A DNA stretch of 64,000 nt from Streptomyces sp. SCSIO 30461 (GTDB lineage: Bacteria; Actinomycetota; Actinomycetes; Streptomycetales; Streptomycetaceae): assembly GCF_037023745.1 (NCBI RefSeq), contig NZ_CP146101.1:3216001-3280000 (forward strand), in the 5' to 3' direction. The translations under genes and the position numbers were made by a program. The notes beneath the pieces were generated by a model. The model saw nothing but the letters and a program-made list of their open reading frames with translations. It was not told the origin of the DNA and made no database searches. Positions within the stretch are counted from its first letter, which is position 1. Every line of letters starts with the position of its first letter. Positions 33,398-43,500 of the stretch are shown in pieces.

Positions 33398-34620
33398 ACG
33401 GCGTTCTCCTCGGGGGCCCGGGTGCTTGCGGTGTAGGTGTCGTCATCGCGGGCAAGCAGTTCCAGATGGGTGGCGGCGGCCTCGGCGCCGCCCGCGGCAC
33501 GGAAGGCGGAACCGATCTCCCGCGCTGCGGCCCGGTAGCCGGGCGTGTACAGCACGGCGTCGACGGCCGCACCGATCCTGGCCTCGGTCGCGCGTCCGAA
33601 GCGGACCCGTACCCCGGCACCCGCGTCGGCGACCTGCGCGGCGATCACCGGCTGGTCGTCCCTGATCGGTGCCACGACAAGGGGTACGCCGTGCCACAGC
33701 GACTCGCACACCGTGTTGTGACCCGCGTGGCAGACCACCGCGTCGACGTGCCTGAGCAGCGCCAGTTGCGGCACCAGGGGGACGCACAGCAGATCCTTGT
33801 CCTGGTCCCCGTGCGCGGAACCGGCGTCCACGACGCCCTCGGGGTCCACGATGACGGCCTGCATCCGGTCGGCACGCGCCCGCAGCGCCCGGGCGCACTC
33901 GGTGAGGAAGCGCTCACCCACGTCGGTGTTCGCGGTGCCGAGGGTGACGAGGACCTTCGCCCGTTCCGGGTCGAACCACTCCCAGGGAAAGCCGGCCGGG
34001 CTGGGTCGCGCGGCCAGCGACGGGCCCACCCAGCGGATCCGGTCCCCGCCGCGGGCGGGCGGACCGGCCAGCTCCTGGGTGGTGAAGGCCAGCACCAGAT
34101 GGGGTGAGAACCGCGGATCCGCCGTTCCGTCCGGGGCGCCGATACGCCCGCGCAGCTCCTGCAGCAGGGCCTCGTTCCAGGCCGCGACCTTCGGCATCGA
34201 CGCAAGGACATCGGCGAACTCCGCCGATGTCGTCGCCGACGTCGCCCACCTCACCCGCAGCCGCTCGGCGACGAGTCCGCCCGCAGCGGCCTGCTGGTCC
34301 GCGACCAGCACATCGGGACGGAACACCTCCACCGCGTCCCGTACGCCCTCCGCCATCGCGTCGGCGAGCGGCACCAGAAAGCGCTCCCAGAGGAATCGCA
34401 GCGCTTCAGGGCCCCGGATGTCCGCGGGCCGTTCCGGACCGTCCGTCCAGGTTGCCGGGGACGGGAACACCCGCGCGTCCTGTCCGGCGAGGCGGTGCAC
34501 CGCGTCGGGCAGCCCTGCCCAGGCCACCTGGTGTCCACGTCCGGTCAGCGCCGCCGCCACGCCGACCAGCGGATTGATGTGCCCGACGAGCGGCGGGACG
34601 ACGAACAGGAAGCGGCTCAC
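33394..34620 (-). CDS. GT1-family glycosyltransferase (macrolide/calicheamicin-type)
   Basis: 408-aa GT-B enzyme. The C-terminal nucleotide-sugar motif VVCHAGHNTVCESLWHGVPL followed by APIRDDQP is diagnostic for the UGT/MGT group acting on secondary metabolites. The N-terminus FLFVVPPLVGHINPLVGVA is the acceptor-side signature. Overlaps the hydrolase stop and the methyltransferase start by 4 nt each. It probably attaches a sugar to the PKS product; no NDP-sugar biosynthesis genes are adjacent, so a common cellular sugar is likely used. Confidence 0.92.
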   Translation of the reverse strand: MSRFLFVVPPLVGHINPLVGVAAALTGRGHQVAWAGLPDAVHRLAGQDARVFPSPATWTDGPERPADIRGPEALRFLWERFLVPLADAMAEGVRDAVEVFRPDVLVADQQAAAGGLVAERLRVRWATSATTSAEFADVLASMPKVAAWNEALLQELRGRIGAPDGTADPRFSPHLVLAFTTQELAGPPARGGDRIRWVGPSLAARPSPAGFPWEWFDPERAKVLVTLGTANTDVGERFLTECARALRARADRMQAVIVDPEGVVDAGSAHGDQDKDLLCVPLVPQLALLRHVDAVVCHAGHNTVCESLWHGVPLVVAPIRDDQPVIAAQVADAGAGVRVRFGRATEARIGAAVDAVLYTPGYRAAAREIGSAFRAAGGAEAAATHLELLARDDDTYTASTRAPEENAV

Positions 34621-35459
34621 AGTATGTTCACCTCCATGGGCGCGGCCGGCAGCGGACTGCCGTAACGGTGCGGATGGCGCCCGATCCAGTCCAGTACGAG
34701 GTCGCGCACCTGGCCCGGCGCCTCCACCAGCACCGAGTGCTCATGACCCGGCAGCAGTACGGTCCTGCACCGGGGGAGCAGGGCGCGAAGCCACGGAGCC
34801 TGCTCGGCGAGGTCGGAGTCCTCGCCGTACACCGCCAGCACCGGGCAGTGCAGAGAACGGAGCTGCTGTTCGCCGACCACCTCGCAGGCGGTGACCTCGG
34901 CTGCGATCGCGGTGTCCCGCACCAGCCGTCCCGCCGCCTTCGCCAGCCGTGCCGTGTGGCCGCCGCGGTGCGCGGCGATCCAGTCGAGAGCGTCGCGCTC
35001 GTTGGCCGTCATCTCGTGCCGCACCCGGTCCAGCAGGCCGAAGATCTTGCGCGCCCAGGAAGGCGTGGCCGGTTCGGACTCGATGACCGCGATGCTCGCC
35101 ACCCGCTCGGGGTGCCGCAGGGCGTAGCCGAAGGACACCGTGCCGCCGAAGGAGTTCCCGACCAGATGCACAGGACCGTGGATCTCCAGGCGTGCGAGGA
35201 GCGCCCCGAGATCGCCCGTGAACGCGTCGAGGCTGTACCCCGTGGCCGGGCGCTCACTCCGGCCGTGCCCCCGCTGGTCGTACATCACCACATCGAGTCC
35301 GGCCGCGGCGAAAGCCGGTGCGACGGTGAAGTAGTAGCTCGCCAGACTGTCGGTCAGCAGACCGTGCAGCAGGACGACGGTGGCCCTGGCCGGGCGCCCG
35401 TCGCCGGGACCGAGCCGCTGGACGTGCAGCCGGACACCGCCGGCATCGATGATCGCCAT
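34617..35459 (-). CDS. Alpha/beta hydrolase, possible chain-release enzyme
   Basis: 280-aa hydrolase. The nucleophile elbow is VGNSFGG (Ser near residue 103); the acid is in YGEDSDLA and the His in LPGHEHSVLVEAP, giving a complete triad. The oxyanion segment LHGLLTDS is intact. ATG 35459 begins 3 nt after the ACP stop. In this cluster it is the only candidate thioesterase or esterase to release or trim the acyl chain, which I infer from context. Confidence 0.88.
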   Translation of the reverse strand: MAIIDAGGVRLHVQRLGPGDGRPARATVVLLHGLLTDSLASYYFTVAPAFAAAGLDVVMYDQRGHGRSERPATGYSLDAFTGDLGALLARLEIHGPVHLVGNSFGGTVSFGYALRHPERVASIAVIESEPATPSWARKIFGLLDRVRHEMTANERDALDWIAAHRGGHTARLAKAAGRLVRDTAIAAEVTACEVVGEQQLRSLHCPVLAVYGEDSDLAEQAPWLRALLPRCRTVLLPGHEHSVLVEAPGQVRDLVLDWIGRHPHRYGSPLPAAPMEVNIL

Positions 35460-35462
35460 CGG

Positions 35463-35786
35463 TCAGCCCGCTCCCGCGCTCTTGAGGCAGTGCGCGACGT
35501 GTTCCACGAGCCGGCCGACGGTGAGCTCGATGATGTCGTCGAGCTCCATGGACGCCACGAACTCGGCGAAGTTGACCGTCCGCCCGTACCGGTCCTCCAG
35601 ATGACCGGCCAGGGTGACCAGGTCGATGCTCTCGAACTCCAGATCCCGGCTGAACCGGGTCTCCATCCCGATCTCGGTGTCGTCGAGTCCGTAGTCCTCC
35701 AGGACAAGTCCGATCATGGCTCTGATATCGGCGAGGATCTCGTCCTGGTCCGCCCGTAACGGCCCCGCAGGCTGTGTCGTGGTCAC
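35463..35786 (-). CDS. Free-standing acyl carrier protein (PKS cluster)
   Basis: 107-aa carrier protein. The phosphopantetheine serine lies in FSRDLEFESIDLVTLAGHLE. Acidic helices and the ~25-residue tail match discrete ACPs. Its ATG overlaps the PKS2 stop by 4 nt (ATGA). PKS2 has no ACP of its own, so this protein may serve its KS/AT/DH, or pass the chain to the hydrolase and glycosyltransferase genes that follow. Likely activated by the PPTase domain of PKS2. Confidence 0.9.
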   Translation of the reverse strand: MTTTQPAGPLRADQDEILADIRAMIGLVLEDYGLDDTEIGMETRFSRDLEFESIDLVTLAGHLEDRYGRTVNFAEFVASMELDDIIELTVGRLVEHVAHCLKSAGAG

Positions 35787-38700
35787 TTCCCGTCCTCCTC
35801 GTCGCTCGCTGTTCCGGACCGTTCCGGGCCGTTCGCGCTGTTCGGGTCATTCGGGCGGTTCGGTTCACTCGGGCTGCCCGGGCCGGTGGGGGCGGCCGGG
35901 CCTCCGGTCCACGCGACGACGTAGGAGCGCTCCGGCAGCCCCGGGGGATTGCTCACCTGCTCGCAGGCGACCCGATGGGTACGCGGCGGTTCACCTGATG
36001 CGGTACGCACCTCGACGGTCAGCCGGTCGTGTGCCGCGGCCACCACCGCGAAGTCCCTGGGGCGGCCTGCGAATCCCGTGCCCTCCGCCTTGGCGGCTGC
36101 CTCCTTCGCCGCCCAGAAGCGGGTGAACCACAGTGCCTCGGACTCACCGGTGGCTTCTCGGCAGGTGGTCAGCAGCGCACGCTCATCCGGGCCCAGGGCA
36201 GCGGTCAGCGTGGTCTCGGGGCGCTCGGTGATCTCCTCGATGTCGATTCCCGGACCGGCACCACCGCCTGCTGCCTGTGCGGTGGCCCGGGGGGTCACGA
36301 GGGCGACGGCCGCCTCGGCCCGGTGGGCGATCGAAACGGACAGGGGCGGCAGTGTCCGGCCGTGCCGTCCGCTCACCACGGGCCGGCCGTCCGCTTCGTT
36401 GTCCACGCACAGCTCGGCGGGGAAGACCGGGCCCTCACCCTGCCGCCAGAGAACGCCGCGCACCGCGTCCTTGGCGGCGATCCGGCCCAGCAGCCACTGC
36501 CGACGCCCGCGCGGTGGCTGCCGTTCGTAGGCCCGGCGCTCGGCGCTGCCCAGCATGTTGCGCATGATCAGGTCACGCGATGCCAGGTCTGGCCAGCGCT
36601 CATGGACCAGCGACCAACCACCCGCACGGCTCTCGGACAGGGTGTTGTGCTCGGGGAAGCGCTCGACCGGCCGGGTCTTCGGGTCGTTGTCGAACCGGCG
36701 GTCCTGCCAGCCGGACAGCTCGGCCCACACCGTTCCCCCGATGAGCAGCAGCGCGTCGGCTTCGAGGAGGGAACCGGTCAGCGCGGTGACGCGGATGAGG
36801 CACTCCAGCGCGGTGCCGGGCGGGGGTGGCGGGCCGAAGAACCGCATTCGCCGCATCCTGACGGGGAACACCACGGTCCGTTCGGTGGCGGTCGCCATGA
36901 TCCAGTAGCCGAGCACCTGCCCGACGTTGTCCAGCAGCGCACCGGGTGCGGGCGGCACGGTCAGCACGGCGCGTGCATGACGGTCGCCGATTCCGGTCAG
37001 CTCGGTCACACCCTGGTAGGCGGGGCCGTGGAACATCCAGCGCTCGTCGTACAACTGGGCCGCCCGGTGTGCCGGTCGGCGCTCGTCGCCGAACGTGCCG
37101 CGGTCCCAGACCGGTGGGGGAGGGCCATGGCGTTCGGCGAGCTCGACCGTGGCACGGGCGTGCGGGCCGAAGGACACATCGGCGAGCCCCGGTCCCGACG
37201 GGGTGACGGTGACGGTGACGTCCATCGGCTCGGCCGCCGTCAGCCAGCGGTCGAACCGGGCTTCGTGCACGGCGATCGCCCGCAGGCCGGGGGCGCCTCC
37301 TTCCGCCGCGTCCATCATGTGGTGGACGATCGTGGTGGCGGGGACCACCGGCCACCGGTCCGCGACGTCGGGCCAGTCCGGACGCTGCCGGAAGAAGCAG
37401 TGGTCGAGCAGATAGGGCATGGAGTCCGGCCCCACACGGACCGTGAACGCGGATCCGGCGGGCGCCGGGTCGGTCGGACGGGCCGGAGCCGGTGTGGGCA
37501 TCGCACGAGCCGTCGGCATCCTGGGCGGCGGCGGTGCGGTGCGGGCGGTCGCGGAGATCAGTTCGGCCGCGACGGCAGCGGTGTCCTGCATCAGCGCGTC
37601 GAGTTCGGCGAGTACGGGGAATCGCGCGGCTGCCGCGCCGGTGGTGACCGGGGCCGACGCGGACGGCAGGGACCGGGCCGTCGCGTGCCGGGGAGGTGCC
37701 GGGAGCAGCGAGGAGCGCAGCGCGGCGGCGGTGCCGCGGTCCAGCGAGACAAGGGCGCCGCTCAGATCGAGCCGCACCGGCGGCGGCGCCTTCGGCTCTG
37801 TGCCGGCGACGCCCGTGGCCGCTGCTGTGGCTGCGGTGGTGGCTGTGATGGTGACTGCGGGGGGGCGGTCGACCGCGTCGGGCCGCACCAGAGCGCCCTC
37901 GGCCCACAATGCGACCGCGACCCGCCGCAGCTGTGCGAGACCGGAGCGATGGGGTGAGTTGGCGGCCACCACCAGATGCTCCCGGCCCGCCAGAGTGTCG
38001 TCGATCAGCGAGCCCAACTGCCCCGTGCCGACCTGGATGAACGCCCGGAAGCCGGACGCGTACAGAGCTTCGGTCAGTTGCCGGAACCGGACCGGCTCCA
38101 GCAGATGGCGTACGAACAGCGCGCGGACACCCGCCTCGTCGTCGGGGAACGGGGCCGCCGTCGTACCCGACCAGACCGGCACCGACGGCCGGTGCAGGGA
38201 GAACCGTTCGGCCGCCGCCCGGAACGGTCCGAGGCTGGGCTCCAGCATCGGAGTGTGGAATCCGGACCGGAACGGCAGCACTCTGCAGAGCACCCCGTCG
38301 GACCGCAACGCGCCGACGAACTCCTCGACGGCGTCCGGTGGCCCGCACACCATCGACTGGTGTGGTGCGTTGTCATGCGACAGACTCACCGGAAGACCGG
38401 AGTGCCGCAGAGCCTCCGACACCTGCAGCGCGGACCTGCCGACCGCGGCGAAGGCGAGGTCGGGCACCGTGACCGTGTCGGGGTCGAGCGAGGCCATGAA
38501 TTCGTCGACGGCGTGCTCGGCGTACACTCCGGCCGCCGCCATCGCCGTCCACTCACCGATGCTGTGCCCGGCCACCGCCTCCGCCACGACGCCCATCCGG
38601 CGCAGCGCCGCGTCCAGCAGCCGCCCCACCGCGACCACACCGAGACCGTGTCGGCCGATGTCGTCCACCTCGGCAGCCGCCGTGCCACTGCCCGCACCAG

Positions 38701-40570
38701 TGGCCGAAGCCAGGCCGAAGTGCTCGGCCACTCCCTCCACCCGCGGTGCGAAGTCGCCTTCGAGCCCCGGGAAGACAAAGGCCACACGACCGGGACTGGC
38801 ACCCCCGAGCAGCGGCTCATGAGCGAACCAGACGTCGTTGCGACCGCGCCAGGCCTGGCCCTTGGCGAAGGCGCGCCGGGCCAGCGCCAGCCGTTTCGGG
38901 GTGGGCGCGACGATGCCGAGCCGGATCCGGCTCGCCGGCTCCGCGGCAGCGGAAGGTGCGATGCCCATGGCCAGTACGGTGTGGTCGTCGGCGTCCAGCA
39001 GGGCGGTCAGCCGCTCCGGGCTGTCGGCCGCGAGCAGCAGCGTCCGTTCGGGCTCGGTGATGGACAGCGACCGCTGCGCCCCGTCAGTCGACCGCGTCGC
39101 CCCCGAAGGCCTGGCCGACTGGTGTGGTGCCGGGGCCTGTTCGAGGATCACATGGGCGTTGATCCCGCCGAAGCCGAAGGCGTTCACCGCCGCGCGGCGC
39201 CCGCTGCCGCAGGCCGTCTCCCAGGGAACCGGAGCGGTCAGCGGACGGAACCGGGTGTCCGCGAGGGCTGGGTGCGGGACTTCGCAGTGCAGGGTCGGCA
39301 GCAGCATCCCGTGATGGACGGCCAGTGCCGCCTTGACGAGACCGGCCACTCCCGCCGCGGGCATGGCGTGGCCGATCATGGACTTCACGGAACCGATGAC
39401 CGGACGGCCGTTCCCGGGACGGTCACCGCTCTGTCCGCCGTACGGCCCGAACACCTCTGCCAGGGTGCGTAGTTCGGCCGCGTCACCGGCTGGTGTCGCG
39501 GTGCCGTGCGCCTCCAGCAGACCGATGGACCCCGGGTCGGCGGGATCGATGCCGGCAGCCTGCCAGGCCTGCCGCACCGCCCTGATCTGTCCCCCCGGAT
39601 CGGGGTTGACCAGACCGGCCGTACGGCCGTCGCTGCTCACCCCCGTGCCCCGGATCACCGCGTAGACGCGATCGCCGTCCCGCTCGGCGTCCGCCAGCCG
39701 TTTGAGTACCACCACCCCAGTGCCCTCGCCGATAAGGATGCCGTCCGCGTCCCGATGGAACGGGCGGACACGCTGGCTCGGCGACAGTGCCCGCAGCTGC
39801 GAGAACACACTCCAGAGGGTGATGTCATGGCAGTGGTGCACACCGCCCGCCAGCATCACGTCGCAGCGTCCGGAAGCCAGCTCGCCCACCGCCTGGTCCA
39901 CCGCCACGAGCGAGGAGGCGCACGCGGCGTCCACGGTGTAGGCGGGTCCGCGCAGATCCAGCCGGTTGGCCATACGCGAGGCGGCGAGGTTGGGCACCAG
40001 GCCGATCGCGTTCTCGGGCCGGTCGGGGCCGAGCCGCTCGGTGAACGCAGCGCGCACCCTGTTGAGTTGGGATTCACCGAGCTCCGGCAGCAGTTCGCCG
40101 AGTGTGCGCACGAGCTGGCCTGCCGTGCGTACCCGCTGGTCCAGCCGGACCAGGCCGGGGGTCAGATAGCCGCCGCGTCCCAGCACGACCCCGACCCGCT
40201 CCCGCACCGGCAACCGTTCCTCGCCGCCCGCGTCGGCGAGCGCCGCGGCCGCCACGTGCAGGGCGATCAGCTGGTCGGGCTCGGTACCGGACACGGAGCT
40301 GGGCATGATGCCGTACCGCGTCACATCGACGTCGGTCAGTGTGTCCACGAAACCGCCCCTGCGGCAGTACACCCGGTCCGCGGCAGCGGGACCTGATGCG
40401 GAATCCGGCCGGTAGTAGGCCGCGTCCCAACGCCCTTCGGGTACCTCGCTGATGGCATCGAATCCGGTCAGGAGATTGCGCCAGTACGCCGCCAGGTCCG
40501 GTGCACCCGGCAGCAGTACGGCCATCCCGGTGATGGCGACGGGCGTGCTGCGGAAGTCGGGACGCGACAT
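35783..40570 (-). CDS. PKS2: iterative type I PKS/PUFA synthase-like, KS-AT-DH-PPTase
   Basis: 1595 aa. KS (~10-470) has Cys in VDAACASSLVAVD (~217), His in EAHGTATPAGD and GHAMPAAG. AT-like domain (~590-880) has GHSIGEW. A hotdog DH (~1040-1290) has LLDHCFF (His) and LLDNVGQ (Asp/Gln). The C-terminus (~1400-1560) is a Sfp-type phosphopantetheinyl transferase with GIDIEE and WFTRFWAAKEAAAKAEGTG. No ACP or KR. ATG 40570 begins 1 nt after the PKS1 stop. The fused PPTase resembles enediyne and PUFA-type synthases. It probably partners with PKS1 and the discrete ACP in iterative chain building. Confidence 0.93.
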   Translation of the reverse strand: MSRPDFRSTPVAITGMAVLLPGAPDLAAYWRNLLTGFDAISEVPEGRWDAAYYRPDSASGPAAADRVYCRRGGFVDTLTDVDVTRYGIMPSSVSGTEPDQLIALHVAAAALADAGGEERLPVRERVGVVLGRGGYLTPGLVRLDQRVRTAGQLVRTLGELLPELGESQLNRVRAAFTERLGPDRPENAIGLVPNLAASRMANRLDLRGPAYTVDAACASSLVAVDQAVGELASGRCDVMLAGGVHHCHDITLWSVFSQLRALSPSQRVRPFHRDADGILIGEGTGVVVLKRLADAERDGDRVYAVIRGTGVSSDGRTAGLVNPDPGGQIRAVRQAWQAAGIDPADPGSIGLLEAHGTATPAGDAAELRTLAEVFGPYGGQSGDRPGNGRPVIGSVKSMIGHAMPAAGVAGLVKAALAVHHGMLLPTLHCEVPHPALADTRFRPLTAPVPWETACGSGRRAAVNAFGFGGINAHVILEQAPAPHQSARPSGATRSTDGAQRSLSITEPERTLLLAADSPERLTALLDADDHTVLAMGIAPSAAAEPASRIRLGIVAPTPKRLALARRAFAKGQAWRGRNDVWFAHEPLLGGASPGRVAFVFPGLEGDFAPRVEGVAEHFGLASATGAGSGTAAAEVDDIGRHGLGVVAVGRLLDAALRRMGVVAEAVAGHSIGEWTAMAAAGVYAEHAVDEFMASLDPDTVTVPDLAFAAVGRSALQVSEALRHSGLPVSLSHDNAPHQSMVCGPPDAVEEFVGALRSDGVLCRVLPFRSGFHTPMLEPSLGPFRAAAERFSLHRPSVPVWSGTTAAPFPDDEAGVRALFVRHLLEPVRFRQLTEALYASGFRAFIQVGTGQLGSLIDDTLAGREHLVVAANSPHRSGLAQLRRVAVALWAEGALVRPDAVDRPPAVTITATTAATAAATGVAGTEPKAPPPVRLDLSGALVSLDRGTAAALRSSLLPAPPRHATARSLPSASAPVTTGAAAARFPVLAELDALMQDTAAVAAELISATARTAPPPPRMPTARAMPTPAPARPTDPAPAGSAFTVRVGPDSMPYLLDHCFFRQRPDWPDVADRWPVVPATTIVHHMMDAAEGGAPGLRAIAVHEARFDRWLTAAEPMDVTVTVTPSGPGLADVSFGPHARATVELAERHGPPPPVWDRGTFGDERRPAHRAAQLYDERWMFHGPAYQGVTELTGIGDRHARAVLTVPPAPGALLDNVGQVLGYWIMATATERTVVFPVRMRRMRFFGPPPPPGTALECLIRVTALTGSLLEADALLLIGGTVWAELSGWQDRRFDNDPKTRPVERFPEHNTLSESRAGGWSLVHERWPDLASRDLIMRNMLGSAERRAYERQPPRGRRQWLLGRIAAKDAVRGVLWRQGEGPVFPAELCVDNEADGRPVVSGRHGRTLPPLSVSIAHRAEAAVALVTPRATAQAAGGGAGPGIDIEEITERPETTLTAALGPDERALLTTCREATGESEALWFTRFWAAKEAAAKAEGTGFAGRPRDFAVVAAAHDRLTVEVRTASGEPPRTHRVACEQVSNPPGLPERSYVVAWTGGPAAPTGPGSPSEPNRPNDPNSANGPERSGTASDEEDGK

Positions 40571-40571
40571 C

Positions 40572-43500
40572 TCACCACTCCGAGGCGGTGTGGACGACGG
40601 CCCCGGCCGTCCCGTCGCCCCATGCCAGCTCCCGCAGCAGGGCGAGCGAGCCCTCTTCCGGGTCGATCAGGGTGATCCCGCGCCGCGAATAGGACCTGGC
40701 CAGCTCGGGGCCGACCATGCCCGAGTGGATACCGGAGGGCGCCCAGGGCCCCCAGTGAACGGTCAGCACCCGGCGTCCGGTGCGTGCACGCCAGTGCTCG
40801 CCGAGGCTCTCCAGCGCGTCGTTCGCCGCGGCGTAGTCCGCCTGACCGCGGTTGCCGAGCACAGCGGAGATACTTCCGAACAGCACGGTGAACGAAGGGC
40901 CGTCGGGCAGTTCGTCGAGCGCGGACAGCAAGGATGCGGCGCCCGCCACCTTGGTGCCGTAGACACGCTCGAAGGATTCGGCCGACTTCTCCTCGATCAG
41001 GCGGTCCTCGATCACACCGGCGGCGTGGACCACTCCGTCGAGCCGTCCGTGCTCGGCATGGATCTCCTTGACCGCTTGGAGCACGGCTGCGGAGTCACGG
41101 CAATCGACACTGCGATAGCGTGCTTCGCTGCCCGCGGATTCCAGAGCCGCGAGCGTGGCGGTGATCTCGCGCTGGGCGAGAATGAGCCCGGCGGCACGGG
41201 CGATCTCGGCCGGCGAGGTGTAGCGTCCCCGCGTCGCGAGCACCGCCCGCAGAGCGGCCTCGTCCTCGGCCACCGCCGTCGCCGGGTCTTCGGGACCGGC
41301 GGGCGCGGGGGTCCTCCCCAGCAGCTCGATGCGGCAACCGCATGCCCTGGCGAGTGCGACGGCGCAGGCGGCCGTGATGCCGCGGGCTCCGCCCGTCAGC
41401 AGCACCACGGCGTCCCGGCCGAGCCCGATGGCCTCGGCTTCGGCCGCTCCTTCGCCCGCAGGGCCCGCGCCGGTCAGCGCGATCGGCCCGAACGGTGCCT
41501 CGGCCAGCGCTCGAACGTTACGGCCTTCGCGCCCGCGCAGCACGGCTGGGGCGCCGCCGGGCGCGGTCAGTTCATCGAGTACGGCGGCGGCGACCGCGGC
41601 CGGTCGGTCCGTTCCGCCGAGTCCATCCGATCCGTCCGGTCCGTCGGCTCCGTACGGCCCGGATGCCGCGTCCGGCAGTAGATCGATCACCGTAGCCGCC
41701 GTGTCCGGGTACTCGCGGGCGATGCTGCGGAACAGACCGCCCAGCCCCGCCGCCCGCTCGCCCACACGACCGTCCTCCGTTGGGCGTACCGCGATAAGCG
41801 TCCGTGGGCGGATCCGCAGTGCGGCCTTGACGACGGGGAACGAGCCGGGGAGCACGGGCGGTCCCGAGGCCGCAAGGGAGTCAAGGAGGATGACTCCGTC
41901 GAGCGGCCCGTCCTCGTCGGTGAGCAGCCTCCCTGCGGGGAAGCGGACCGCCGTGGCGCCGGTGCCGGCCAGCAGTTCCGTCAACGCCGAAGCGGCACCG
42001 GCGTGTTCACCGTCACCGTCGCCGATGAGCGCGAATCGTCGCCCGGTGAGGCGCTCATCGGCTGCGGTGGTCTTCGGCAGGGGCGCGGGACGCAGGAAGA
42101 ACCGTTTGGGCGCGGCGATCGCAAGAGGGGCGGCGTCCGGTGTCCCGTCGGCCTCGATCCCGTCGGTATCGGTACGGTCGGCACCTGTCCCGGTGGTCCC
42201 GGTCTCCGTCGTCTCGGACGCCGTTGTAGTAGACGGCGGGAGCGACACCGGGGGCGCGTCGGCGGATCCTCCGGTCGCGAGTGCGGCGATCCGGGCAGCC
42301 AGTGCCTCCGCGGTCCTGGCTTTGGCCAGTTCCTCCATGGCGGCGTCATCCAGGGTCGCGGCGTCTGCCGACACCGCTCCGGCGGCGACCAGTCTCCCCG
42401 CCGACTCACCGACGATCTCGGTGCGTTTGATCGAGTCGATGCTGAGGTCGGCCTCGAGGTCGAGACCCGGCTCGACCATGTCCGCCGGATATCCGGTGCG
42501 TTCGCTGATGATCTCGACCACCATGCGCAGGACATCCGCGTCGGACAGCACGACGGGCCCGTGGCCCGCCACGGCGCCTTCCACCACGGCGTCCGGCGGA
42601 CCAGGAACCGAAGCCGGACCAGGAACCGGAACCGGATCGGGCAGCGCGTGCGAGCGGGTCGCCGCGGGAACCACATGCGGCGGCGCCGCGACCGGGCTCG
42701 TGCCGTCGACGGCCGGAGCGCCGCCGAAGTAGGTGAGCAGGACATCGCGTTGCGCCGCCACCATGTCCCGGCTGGTCCGCAGGAATTCGGCGATCAGTGC
42801 GTCCTGGCGGGCCGCCGCCCCCTCGGCCTCTTGCGCGCCCACGGGGTGATTCGTCGTCACAGTCGTCTCCACGACACGTCGGGCCGGTGCCAGCGCACCG
42901 GGCAGCAGCTCACCGGATGCGGTGCGCACCAGATGTCCGTCGACCGTCCAACCCGGCCGCCGTTCGACGACGGCGGCGCGGCCCGGGTCGACGGCGTCCC
43001 GCCCCCGGAACATCCAGCCGGTGCGGACCGGCAGCCCGGCCACCGCCAGCCGGGCGAGCGCGTCCAGCAGCCCTGACAGTCCGCTGTCCGGTCGGGGTTC
43101 GCAGGCGACGGCGAGGTGCGGCCGGTCGCCGAGTATCTCGGCGACCAACCGGGTCAGCACCCGCCCCGGACCCGCCTCGACGAAGATCCGGGCACCGGCC
43201 TCGTACATCGCCTCGATCTGTGCGGCGAACCGCACCGGAGCGCCGATCTGCGCCGCCAGCTCCGCGCGGACGGCATCCGGCCCGTCCTCGTACGGTCGCG
43301 CCGTGCGATTGGACCACACGGCGAACTCCGGTTCTCGAAGGCCGTGTTCGGCCAGCGCCCGGGCGAAGCTGTCGGCGGCGCCCGCCACCAGCGGACTGTG
43401 GAAGGCACAGGCCACCGGGAGCCGCTTCGCGCCGTGCCCCGCCTCTCGCAGCAGCCGTACGGCGGCCTCGACGGCCGCGGTCGGTCCCGACACCACCGTC

